Origin: Dasytiphilus stammeri_B
Lineage (GTDB): Bacteria > Pseudomonadota > Gammaproteobacteria > Enterobacterales > Enterobacteriaceae
DNA length: 64,000 bases
NCBI GenBank assembly: GCA_037083765.1
Contig: JBAPLS010000003.1
Coordinates: 1-64,000 of the forward strand
Direction: 5' to 3'
A program made the position numbers and the translations under genes. The number at the start of each line of letters is the position of its first letter. The first letter of the stretch is position 1. A model generated the notes under the pieces. It worked only from the letters and a program-made list of their open reading frames with translations, searched no databases and was not told the origin of the DNA. Positions 1 to 8,544 of this stretch are shown piece by piece.

Positions 1-236
1 AATACCCGTTTACTAGCTTCCCTTACAGTCGCAAAAGCTTCCGGTAAAATATTGTCTAGTATTTCACCTTTCTCAAGCCGTGCTCTAAATAACTTGGTAT
101 TTTCTTTTAATGACTTATCAGAAAGCTTAGAGTATTTTTTTTCTAAGTGGTTAATGCAGTCAACTAATTTGGTCATGCGAAATATTATTCGATCATTTCT
201 GCTGCCAAAAATTCTTTTTAATATCTGTAATAACAT
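1..236 (-). CDS. secA: SecA preprotein translocase ATPase, N-terminal part only
   Basis: Motor ATPase that drives preproteins through the SecYEG channel at the inner membrane. Only the first 78 codons lie in the window; the rest runs off the left edge. The N-terminus is unmistakable: it starts MLLQILKRIFGSRNDR, matching the SecA opening GSRNDR, and contains RARLEKGE and PEAFATVREASKRVF just before the helicase core. The ATG is at 236-234. An in-frame A8 tract encodes a Glu-Lys-Lys stretch. The neighbour is a divergent DciA-like gene, an arrangement seen in pseudomonads, where dciA lies between lpxC and secA. The Walker motifs cannot be checked here. Confidence 0.95.
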   Translation of the reverse strand, partial: MLLQILKRIFGSRNDRIIFRMTKLVDCINHLEKKYSKLSDKSLKENTKLFRARLEKGEILDNILPEAFATVREASKRV

Positions 237-459
237 AGTGAATTAATTCTCTTTATTCTAACTTATATTTTACTCATCTTCTTTTCATCAATGCCATATA
301 AATTTTATTATAATATTTCTGAAAAACGTTATAGACTGAGAATCTTTTCCTTCTTAGGAAAGAAATTCCTTCTTAATGAAGGTAAAAATTATTTTTAACT
401 CTCTAACCAATATTATATTGGAAAATTCTCCACTCAAGATTATTAATGGAATATATTTT

Positions 460-942
460 ATGAGATATAGTGATCCATGTACCCTAAAAAATATTTTTGA
501 TAATGCTTGCGAGCATAGTATGCTCAAATACTTACAAAAAAAATATGAACAATTAATTTATTTAGATCAGGTAGTCAAATCGGTCCTACCATTACATTTA
601 CATTCTTGGTGTCGGGTGATAAACTTTCATCAAGGAAGATTATCACTAGCATTTGCTAATGCTCACGCAATGAACAGATTGCGTTATGAACACCGAATTT
701 TAGTTTCCCTTTTACAATCCCTAATTCCATCCTTAATAGGAATTGATCTGAGTATTAATCCTTCATTGCAGATGACCAATAATTATCCGTGCTCCACATA
801 TTCATCATCATTCAACAAGAATATAATATTCTCGCGCACCATAAGTCATCAAAGTGCGGCAATATTGCGCCAAGTAGCTATAAAATGTCCGGAAAAAATA
901 AAATCTGCATTAGAAAGATTAGCATCCTTGGCTACAGACTAA
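460..942 (+). CDS. dciA: DciA-like (DUF721) protein, candidate DnaB helicase loader
   Basis: DciA proteins bind DnaB and help load it on DNA; they are the ancestral bacterial alternative to DnaC. From the start at 460 the protein is about 160 residues. It begins MRYSDPCTLKNIF, a typical DUF721 opening. It then has a KH-like core with the family pattern of a Cys-Arg-Val segment, Gly-Arg-Leu, and ALA/NRLRYEH, and a C-terminal ISHQSAAILRQVA...ALERLASLA tail like that of gammaproteobacterial DciA. An in-frame ATG at 376 would add 28 residues that look non-family, so I prefer 460; neither start has a strong ribosome site. Position between secA and the mur cluster supports the call. Function is inferred from family only. 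Confidence 0.72.
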   Translation: MRYSDPCTLKNIFDNACEHSMLKYLQKKYEQLIYLDQVVKSVLPLHLHSWCRVINFHQGRLSLAFANAHAMNRLRYEHRILVSLLQSLIPSLIGIDLSINPSLQMTNNYPCSTYSSSFNKNIIFSRTISHQSAAILRQVAIKCPEKIKSALERLASLATD

Positions 943-1035
943 CTACGTGATTAATTATATATCTCTCATACCGAAGATGAATTAAAATGTGTATAAATAT
1001 TATTTTTGATTATGCCACATATTCATATGTTTATC

Positions 1036-1995
1036 TTATTGAGATATTACGATATCGTCAGATATCGGATTCTTTAGATCAGCTAAATTAAGAATTTCTA
1101 CTAATAATTGAGAAAAATTCCAACCTATCTGTTCTGCGGCGATAGGTACTAAACTATGACTAGTCATACCGGGCGATGTATTTACTTCGAGTAAATAAAA
1201 TTTACCATCATTTTGCATGATATCAATCCTACCGCATCCACTACAACCTAAAATTTTCCATGCTTTCATTACCAGCTGATTAAAATAACATTGTTGTTCA
1301 CTGGATAAACCACTAGGACAAAAATATTGAGTGTTGGAGGAGCAATATTTAGCTCTGTAGTCATAAACTATATCGGCGTACTGAATACGAATCTCAGGTA
1401 AAATTCGATCGCCTAAAATAACAGCAGTGTATTCAGGACCACTAAGCCATTTTTCTACTAATACCGTATGATCATAATAAAATGCATGTTTTAAGGCTCC
1501 TGAAAGTTCCTTAATATGATTAACTTTTTTAATTCCTAAACTGGATCCTTCATTAATAGGTTTTACTATCACGGGCATAGATAAATTTAATATCTGATCT
1601 TTTATATTACGACTTAAACCACCTTTGATAAAGGCATATTTAGTAATCGTTATCCAAGGAGCTACTGGTAATCCAATACTTTCCCAGACTAACTTAGTAT
1701 GTAACTTATTTAGACTAATAGCAGAAGCTTGAATCCCACTTCCAGTATAAGGAATTCTTAAGTATTCTAGCATACTTTGCAGACATCCATCTTCTCCTCC
1801 ACGTCCATGGAGAGCAATAAATACTTTCTGAAATCCATCATTTTTAAGATTTCTTACGTGATAAGATTGAATATCTATTGCATAGGCAGTAATACCGGCA
1901 TCTTTAAGACCGCTGATTATTGATTGCCCCGATAGCAAAGAGACTTCTCTCTCGGCTGAGTTTCCGCCTAATAATACTGCAATTTTATCACCCAT
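1036..1995 (-). CDS. ddlB: D-alanine--D-alanine ligase B
   Basis: ATP-grasp enzyme that joins two D-Ala residues to make the dipeptide added by MurF to the murein stem peptide. At 319 residues it is slightly longer than E. coli DdlB (306). Visible family segments: VLLGGNSAEREVSL at the N-terminus, ALHGRGGEDG, the ATP-grasp EKWLSGPEYTA region, and the C-terminal metal/substrate region GRIDIMQND...LLEVNTSPGMTSHSLVP. I use the ATG at 1995 rather than a TTG one codon upstream. It follows murC by 35 bases and is the last gene of the mur run. The ftsQ-ftsA-ftsZ-lpxC block that follows in E. coli is absent. Confidence 0.97.
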   Translation of the reverse strand: MGDKIAVLLGGNSAEREVSLLSGQSIISGLKDAGITAYAIDIQSYHVRNLKNDGFQKVFIALHGRGGEDGCLQSMLEYLRIPYTGSGIQASAISLNKLHTKLVWESIGLPVAPWITITKYAFIKGGLSRNIKDQILNLSMPVIVKPINEGSSLGIKKVNHIKELSGALKHAFYYDHTVLVEKWLSGPEYTAVILGDRILPEIRIQYADIVYDYRAKYCSSNTQYFCPSGLSSEQQCYFNQLVMKAWKILGCSGCGRIDIMQNDGKFYLLEVNTSPGMTSHSLVPIAAEQIGWNFSQLLVEILNLADLKNPISDDIVISQ

Positions 1996-2030
1996 CAAAT
2001 TAATTCCTGTTGTTCTAAAAATAGAGAAAA

Positions 2031-3491
2031 TTATTTCAGTCTTGGTAATAAGTGAGTAATAAGAAGATCAGGTATTTTTCTTATATTTCCAGCGCCCTGA
2101 ATTAAAACTAGATCATTATTCTTCAATAATGAATAGAGCAAATTTATCAGATCAGAATGTGTGGACACAAAAATGGCTTTTATTTTCTTATTCAAAATAT
2201 TAATAGAATGACATAGGGCACTACTATTAGCTCCGTTAATGGGAGTTTCACCCGCAGAATAAACTTGTAATAATAAGATAATATCTAATTGGGATAGTAC
2301 CGAAACAAAGTCATTATAGAGATTACGCGTTCTCGTGTAACGATGGGGTTGAAATATCATTACTAGTCTTTTTTGAGGCCAGCTTATACGAATCGTTTGA
2401 ATAGTGGCCGCTAATTCCGTAGGATGATGTCCATAATCATCTACTATTAACACACTCCCTACTTTACCATTAAAATGCTGAAGAAAAAATTCCCCCCGAA
2501 ACTCAAATCTCCGTAGTGTACCCTGATAAGAGGATAGGGATTGTAAAATCACAGAATCAGCTATTCCTTCTTCGGTAGCTACAGCAACAGCAGCAGCTGC
2601 ATTAAGTGCATTGTGACGTCCGGGCATATTTAAACATATGGAAAGATTCGTCTTATTTTTACGTAATAAACAAAAATAACTTTTGAGACTTTCTTGTTTA
2701 TAATGAGTAATCCGGAGATCAGCATCTTCACTGAATCCATATGTTGTAATTTGGATGTTACGCTTAATATCTGGCCAAATATGTCTAAGTGCTAGATTAT
2801 CTACGCATATAATTATATGCCCATAATCAGGTAAATTATTCAAAAACTTTATAAAAGTTCCTTTAAGATTATCTAATTTTCCTTTATAAGTATCCATATG
2901 TTCAGCATCAATGTTAGTAATAACTGCTACCATGGGTCGTAAATATAAAAAAGAACCATCACTTTCATCCGCTTCCAATATGAGATATTTACTGCATCCT
3001 AAATGAGCGGGTGTTCCTGTCGCCTTCAATATTCCACCATTAATAAATGTGGGATCTAATCCTGCTTTGGTATAGATAGTAGCTAATAGAGCAGTAGTAG
3101 TAGTTTTACCATGTGATCCAGCAACTGCAATACTATATCGATTACGCATTACCTCGGAGAGCATTTGTGCTCGTCTTATTACAGGGATATGTGCTTCATA
3201 AGCAGCCGTTATCTCTGAATTATTATGATCAATAGCTGTGGAAATCACCACTATACATGCTTGTTGGACATGGGAGGAATCATGAGTAAAATAAATAGTT
3301 ACTCCTAGTGATAGTAGGTGTTCTGTCATGGTATTGTGTTGCAGATCGGACCCACTGATTAGATATCCTTCCCGTACTAGTATTTCAGCTAGAGATCCCA
3401 TGCCAGAACCTCCGATACCTATAAAGTGGATATATTTTTGTGATGATCTTAATAAAGTCCAATTTAAACGTATATTTTGAAATTTAGACAA
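2031..3491 (-). CDS. murC: UDP-N-acetylmuramate--L-alanine ligase
   Basis: Cytoplasmic Mur ligase that adds L-Ala to UDP-MurNAc, the first stem-peptide step. 486 residues against 491 in E. coli. Seen: N-terminal Rossmann motif GIGGSGMGSLAE near residue 25, P-loop GSHGKTTTT near 125, ADESDGSF, NIDAEHMDTY, and the C-terminal FQPHRYTRT. The apparent start is TTG at 3491; no in-frame ATG lies close upstream, and the N-terminal length fits the family. The ribosome site is weak. It sits between murG (53-base gap, which holds a short perfect palindrome) and ddlB. Confidence 0.96.
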   Translation of the reverse strand: MSKFQNIRLNWTLLRSSQKYIHFIGIGGSGMGSLAEILVREGYLISGSDLQHNTMTEHLLSLGVTIYFTHDSSHVQQACIVVISTAIDHNNSEITAAYEAHIPVIRRAQMLSEVMRNRYSIAVAGSHGKTTTTALLATIYTKAGLDPTFINGGILKATGTPAHLGCSKYLILEADESDGSFLYLRPMVAVITNIDAEHMDTYKGKLDNLKGTFIKFLNNLPDYGHIIICVDNLALRHIWPDIKRNIQITTYGFSEDADLRITHYKQESLKSYFCLLRKNKTNLSICLNMPGRHNALNAAAAVAVATEEGIADSVILQSLSSYQGTLRRFEFRGEFFLQHFNGKVGSVLIVDDYGHHPTELAATIQTIRISWPQKRLVMIFQPHRYTRTRNLYNDFVSVLSQLDIILLLQVYSAGETPINGANSSALCHSINILNKKIKAIFVSTHSDLINLLYSLLKNNDLVLIQGAGNIRKIPDLLITHLLPRLK

Positions 3492-3526
3492 TGATTTTTG
3501 TAATTATTCCGTATTTGTTAATGACT

Positions 3527-3545
3527 ATTCTTTCTAAGAAAGAAT
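3527..3545. repeat. Short perfect palindrome in the murG-murC gap
   Basis: ATTCTTTCT and AGAAAGAAT are exact inverted copies around one central base. The element lies inside the transcribed stretch between the murG stop and the murC start, so it could form a small hairpin in the polycistronic mRNA. No U-run follows, so it does not look like a terminator. Arms of this length occur by chance at a noticeable rate in such AT-rich DNA. Confidence 0.4.
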
Positions 3546-4627
3546 TATCTTGATTTATCAGTAATAGCAGCTCTTTCTATTATATCAGCTATTTTTTCTG
3601 TAGCATTCATAATCCCTATAGATTTGGCTAATAAAGCCATCCGTAAGAGTTGTCTTCTGTCAAAAGATTCTAACATCGCAGCTATTCTCGAAGCTGTAAA
3701 ATATGATTGCTTTATAATCTTAGCAGCACCTATCTCTTCTAGCAATACTGCATTCCAGTATTGATGTTGATCTTTATGTGGAAAAGGGACAAAAATAGCC
3801 GGTAACCCTACCGCTGATATTTCACTTACAGTTAATGCCCCAGATCTACAAATAACTATATCAGCCCAACTATAAGCTTCTGCTATATCATAAATAAATT
3901 CAGTAATTCGATATGAAGTTTCATATGTTTCTTGATACGATTTGAGCGTTTTGGTTAAAAACAAGGATCCAACCTGATGCCATAAAGTAATTTTGGGTCC
4001 CAAAATCATTGCAACTTGTGGAATAATATTATTTATTATTTTCGATCCTTGGCTACCTCCCATTACTAATACTCTGATCGGACTATTTTCGCGACCTAAA
4101 AATCTTACTTCAGGGGAAGGAATGGTTCGAATTTCATTGCGAATAGGATTACCTACTACCCGAGCATTATTTAAATCTCCAGGCAAACCTTGTAATACAT
4201 ATCGCGATATTTTGGCTAACCATCGGTTTGTTAATCCTGCAATACGATTTTGTTCATGTATAACTATGGGAATATCATATAACCAAGCTGCTACAATTCC
4301 TGCTGCGGAAATATACCCGCCCAGACCTAATACTACATCCGGTTTCCAAGTTTGCATTATATTAAAAGATTTAATTAGGGTACCTCCTAATTGGAGGAAA
4401 CCAGGGAAGTAATACTTCAAGCCTTTTTTTCTAATAAAATTCATCTTAAGAATTTCAATATCAATATTATGTTGGGGCACTATCCTAGCTTCCATACGAT
4501 CAGATGATCCTATCCAGAGAATTTTCCATTGATGCTTCATAAGATAGTGAGCTATTGCTATTCCGGGAAATATATGTCCGCCTGTTCCACCACCTATTAT
4601 TAATAAGCGAGAAGTAAATTCATTCAT
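3545..4627 (-). CDS. murG: UDP-GlcNAc--lipid I N-acetylglucosaminyltransferase
   Basis: Peripheral inner-membrane GT-B glycosyltransferase that adds GlcNAc to lipid I to form lipid II. 360 residues against 355 in E. coli. Seen: GGGTGGHIFPG near the N-terminus (acceptor-side glycine loop), HEQNRIAG, a second glycine loop VMGGSQGSKIIN, and the donor-binding region ICRSGALTVSEI...PFPHKDQHQ. The start is ATG at 4627. ftsW normally lies between murD and murG; only 129 bases remain there with no recognisable coding. Confidence 0.97.
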   Translation of the reverse strand: MNEFTSRLLIIGGGTGGHIFPGIAIAHYLMKHQWKILWIGSSDRMEARIVPQHNIDIEILKMNFIRKKGLKYYFPGFLQLGGTLIKSFNIMQTWKPDVVLGLGGYISAAGIVAAWLYDIPIVIHEQNRIAGLTNRWLAKISRYVLQGLPGDLNNARVVGNPIRNEIRTIPSPEVRFLGRENSPIRVLVMGGSQGSKIINNIIPQVAMILGPKITLWHQVGSLFLTKTLKSYQETYETSYRITEFIYDIAEAYSWADIVICRSGALTVSEISAVGLPAIFVPFPHKDQHQYWNAVLLEEIGAAKIIKQSYFTASRIAAMLESFDRRQLLRMALLAKSIGIMNATEKIADIIERAAITDKSR

Positions 4628-4756
4628 AGATTTTTATCTAATTTTTCTTAGATATGTTTATAATTTTAAGTATAGAATATAAATATGCTCCTAACCGTAC
4701 CCAAAGAAAATAAAATATTATGTTGGAAAAAAATTAATGAAATGTGGCTTACGCAA

Positions 4757-6075
4757 TTAACCTAACTCTTTAGCTAAAGAAGTAAATATATTTCCACGTT
4801 GACTAAAATTAGAATATTGATCTTGACTAGAGCAGGCAGGAGATAAAAGTACCGTATCACCAGGCTTTAATTTCTTAGCCAGTAAGTGCATAGCTTCAAT
4901 CATAGTGTTGGTTGTTATTGTTATCTCGGGACATAATATTGATAATAGATCTTTATCTCTGCCAAAGCAGTATACTTGGATTCGATCTTGTAAATACTCT
5001 TTCAGAGGACTAAAATCGGCAGATTTTCCATCTCCTCCCAAGAGTAAATGAATTATTCCGCTTCTTATTTTTCTAGTCAACTTCAGAGCAGCTATTGTAC
5101 TTCCTACATTAGTAGCCTTAGAATCATTTATCCATTGAATCCTATTATTTTCCCAAATTAATTGATATCGATGCGGCAACCCAGTAAAATTAGAAATAGT
5201 TTTTAAACTAACACTCCGAGGTACTCCTAACACGTCTGCTACTGCTAGGGATGCTAAAACATTCATGTAATTATGCTCCCCTAGTAACCGGATATTGTTT
5301 GTATTTAACAATTTGTTACCATTTACATATAACCAAACACTACCCGACGAAGATCTATCTAGATAATAGTTACCTTGACTTCTCCCAAAACTTACAGATT
5401 TTTGTAAAGAACTTCGTTTAGGGTGTGTGTTCTGCTCTTCTGCATTATAAATACAAACGTCAGATTGTTCATAAATGCGTAATTTTGTATCACAGTAATG
5501 ATGAAATCCAAGAGGGTAACGATCTAGATGATCTTCAGTAATATTTAAAATAGTTGCGGCCACACTCTGCATACTCTGTATCGTTTCTAGTTGAAAACTA
5601 GAGATTTCTAATACATAAAGTTCATAGGGTTTGAGTAAAAGTTTGAGAGCTGGTAACCCAATATTACCCCCTAGACCAGTATAATACCCATAAGACCTAG
5701 CTATATCTGTAATTAAAGTGGAGACAGTGGTTTTACCATTAGTACCAGTAATCGCCACAATAGGACATCGCGATTCTCGACAAAATAATTCAATATCGCT
5801 GACTATTTCTATACCATTAGCTAATGCTTCTTGAACAAATGGATGCATGATACTGATGCCCGGACTTAATACTATCATGTCCGTGGACTGTAACCATTTT
5901 CTGTTTAAAAAACCACAATAGTATTCTACTTTTTTGGGTAACTTATTAAGTTCTGGGGGAGAAGATCTAGTATCTATCACCCGAGGTGATATATCACGCG
6001 ATAAAAAAAAGTCAATACATGAGAGTCCAGTAATACCTATTCCAATTATGAGAATTTTTTTTTTTTATAATTCAT
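4757..6075 (-). CDS. murD: UDP-N-acetylmuramoylalanine--D-glutamate ligase, frame broken at an A12 tract
   Basis: Mur ligase that adds D-Glu to the stem peptide. The ATG at 6075 directly abuts the mraY stop codon. Reading is MNY, then twelve A, then a quick stop (MNYKKKKFS). One extra A gives MNYKKKKILIIGIGITGLSC, the expected MurD N-terminus with its UDP-binding glycine motif, and an ORF of 439 residues against 438 in E. coli. Downstream P-loop GTNGKTTVST, LNITEDHLDRY and the C-terminal LSPACSSQDQY are intact. Without slippage the only other start is a GTG at 5980, which would delete about 33 residues including the UDP-binding motif. Either transcription slippage rescues it, or it is newly broken, or this is a sequencing error. 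Confidence 0.93.
6055..6066 (-). repeat. A12 tract at codons 4-7 of murD (frameshift site)
   Basis: Twelve consecutive A on the coding strand right after the third codon of murD. The downstream murD frame needs thirteen (or ten). A TAA closes the downstream frame just 5' of the tract, so that frame has no conventional start of its own near it. This is the longest coding-strand A run seen in the window. Confidence 0.9.
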
Positions 6076-7155
6076 TTAAGGTACCTTCACGATGGTGACT
6101 ATTCCTATAAAAATCATTATTAAAGATAAAATCCAAAATCTTACGATAATTTTCGGTTCCGGACATCCTTTCAATTCATAATGATGATGTAGTGGAGCCA
6201 TAAGAAAGAATCGTGTTCCTCGTAATTTAAACCATCCTACTTGAATAATGACTGAAATAGTTTCTATAACAAATACTCCACCCATGATGAAGAGCAAGAA
6301 TTTCTTTCGTAATAGTACTGCAATTATTCCTAATAAACCTCCTAAGGGCAGAGATCCAACATCTCCCATAAATATTTGAGCCGGATATGTATTAAACCAC
6401 AAAAAACCTAATCCTGCTCCCATAATGGCAGTACAAACTATTACTATTTCACTAGCATACTGTAAGTAAGAAAGATGGAGATAACTTGCCAAAGTTACAT
6501 TACCAGTGGCCCATGCTACTAAAGCAAAACCTGAAGATACTAATACTACGTTCATAATGGCTAATCCATCTAAGCCATCGGTTAGATTAACAGCATTGCT
6601 AGTCCCAATCAGAACAAAATAAATTATTAAAAAATATAATATTATTCCCATGGAAGAAAAAAAATTACTTAAATCAAGATACATTATATTCTGTATTGGA
6701 ATTTGGTTTTTATCAATCCACCACATCAACCCAATTATCATACCTGTGATTATAGATTGCCAAAAATATTTCCAGCGGGCACTTAAACCTTGGGTATTAC
6801 GACGTGATAGTTTTCGGTAATCATCAATAAATCCTATAACACCATAACCTATTAATACAAATAATATACACCAAATATAAGAGTTAGATAACTGCGCCCA
6901 AAGTAATACGGTAAGGAGAATAGATATTAAAATTATCGTTCCTCCCATAGTAGGTGTTCCGTACTTATTTAAATGAGTCTTAGGACCCTCCAGACGAATA
7001 ATTTGATTAAGATGTAATTTTTTTAATGTGTGTATGAATGATGGCATCATAAAAATAGGAATAAAGAAGGCTGTGAGAAAACTAAAAATAGATCTAAAAT
7101 TTAGAAAGGTTATATTTTTTCCATCTGTAATTTTCGTCAGTATCCAGAATAACAT
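6076..7155 (-). CDS. mraY: Phospho-MurNAc-pentapeptide transferase (MraY)
   Basis: Integral membrane enzyme that transfers phospho-MurNAc-pentapeptide to undecaprenyl phosphate, making lipid I. 359 residues (E. coli 360), about ten hydrophobic helices. Conserved segments seen: GTPTMGG, the FIDDYRKL loop, GTSNAVNLTDGLDGLA with its catalytic aspartates, GFLWFNTYPAQIFMGDVGSL, and the histidine-rich MAPLHHHYELKG. It lies in the operon between murF (9-base gap) and murD; its TAA is immediately followed by the murD ATG, so translation is probably coupled. Confidence 0.98.
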   Translation of the reverse strand: MLFWILTKITDGKNITFLNFRSIFSFLTAFFIPIFMMPSFIHTLKKLHLNQIIRLEGPKTHLNKYGTPTMGGTIILISILLTVLLWAQLSNSYIWCILFVLIGYGVIGFIDDYRKLSRRNTQGLSARWKYFWQSIITGMIIGLMWWIDKNQIPIQNIMYLDLSNFFSSMGIILYFLIIYFVLIGTSNAVNLTDGLDGLAIMNVVLVSSGFALVAWATGNVTLASYLHLSYLQYASEIVIVCTAIMGAGLGFLWFNTYPAQIFMGDVGSLPLGGLLGIIAVLLRKKFLLFIMGGVFVIETISVIIQVGWFKLRGTRFFLMAPLHHHYELKGCPEPKIIVRFWILSLIMIFIGIVTIVKVP

Positions 7156-7164
7156 AAATGTTAC

Positions 7165-8544
7165 TTATGATTTTAAGGTTTCTATAATAGAATCCAGAAC
7201 AGTATTCCGAGAACCTTTGATTAAGATCGTTATTTTATTATATTCTTGAAGCAACATTTTGAGTCGTTTACTTAATTTCACTGGATTATCAAAATGTTCT
7301 CCATTAGAATGAAAACAACTAATATTTTTGCTCAATGTTCCGATGCTAATCACTTTATTAATTTCGGCTATATTATGGACTGTAGCTCCTACTTTCTGGT
7401 GATATTTAACACTATGCACCCCTAATTCAGCCATGTCTCCTACTACCATCACTAAATATCCGGGCATTTTAGCTAAAGTCAAAGCTGCAGCATTCATAGA
7501 TGAAACATTAGCATTATAGCTGTCATCTAACAGTAACTTATTTTTATCTTTATCTAAAAACACTGGATACATTCGTCCCGGAAAGGCTTGGACCATAGAT
7601 AATCCCTGTCTAATTTTTACTAATGGTACTTCCACTGCAGTAGCTAAAGCTGTTGCTGCTATAGCATTCACAATATTATGCATACCTAACAATGATAGAT
7701 GCACATCCACTACTCCTACCGGAGTATGGATGGTAAAGGAAGTACTAAAAGAATTTAAACTAATATTAGAAGCAAAAAAATTACTATTAGTTTTTTTCTT
7801 CAGAGAGAAACGCCATACTACCTTATTACGAAGCATGTTTTGCCAAAAAGGAAAATAATGATTATTTTCATTATTAATAATAGCTATTCCATGCTTTTTT
7901 AATCCCGTAAATATTTCTCCTTTAGCCCGTGCTACTCCTCTCAAAGATCCAAAATACTCTAAATGTGATAATGATATATTATTTACTAATACTACTTCTG
8001 GTTTTGTTAACTTTACTGTAAAAGAAATTTCATCTGGGTGATTAGCACCTAATTCAATAACGCCAAAAGCATATTTTTGATTCAATTTTAACAATGTTAA
8101 TGATACTCCTATTTTATTATTCATATTGTTAAAAGTAGATAGTGTCGGGCCACATTGACTTAATATAACATGCAACATTTCTTTAACTGTAGTCTTGCCA
8201 CAAGATCCGGTTAAGGCTACTATCTTAGTGCTCTTGAGCTGTTGGCGAATCCACGAGGCTAGTTTTGCCAGAGCTAGGATGGGATCAGACACGACAATTT
8301 GTGGTAAATTGATAGTTAAAAGATGACTAACCACTACTGCCCTAACACCATTATTTTTAATACTTTCGGTAATAAAATTATGCCCATCAAAATTTTTTCC
8401 TTTTAAGGCAATAAAAAGAGCGGATGTGGCAGATTGTCGTGTATCAGTTAATATTGAATAGATATGGTAACTCTTACTAAGAGGGCAACCTATAATTTTT
8501 CCATCAATAATATTAGCTATTTGAAATAATGTAAGAGGTATCAT
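7165..8544 (-). CDS. murF: UDP-MurNAc-tripeptide--D-Ala-D-Ala ligase
   Basis: Mur ligase that attaches the D-Ala-D-Ala dipeptide made by Ddl, completing the pentapeptide precursor. 459 residues against 452 in E. coli. Seen: P-loop GSCGKTTVKE near residue 109, TFNNMNNKIGV, LGANHPDEI, the SHLEYFGSL region, and the C-terminal-domain opening LLDDSYNANVSSM. The ATG at 8544 lies inside murE, so the two genes overlap by 32 bases, longer than in E. coli. The overlap arises because MurE has a slightly extended C-terminus. Confidence 0.97.
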   Translation of the reverse strand: MIPLTLFQIANIIDGKIIGCPLSKSYHIYSILTDTRQSATSALFIALKGKNFDGHNFITESIKNNGVRAVVVSHLLTINLPQIVVSDPILALAKLASWIRQQLKSTKIVALTGSCGKTTVKEMLHVILSQCGPTLSTFNNMNNKIGVSLTLLKLNQKYAFGVIELGANHPDEISFTVKLTKPEVVLVNNISLSHLEYFGSLRGVARAKGEIFTGLKKHGIAIINNENNHYFPFWQNMLRNKVVWRFSLKKKTNSNFFASNISLNSFSTSFTIHTPVGVVDVHLSLLGMHNIVNAIAATALATAVEVPLVKIRQGLSMVQAFPGRMYPVFLDKDKNKLLLDDSYNANVSSMNAAALTLAKMPGYLVMVVGDMAELGVHSVKYHQKVGATVHNIAEINKVISIGTLSKNISCFHSNGEHFDNPVKLSKRLKMLLQEYNKITILIKGSRNTVLDSIIETLKS

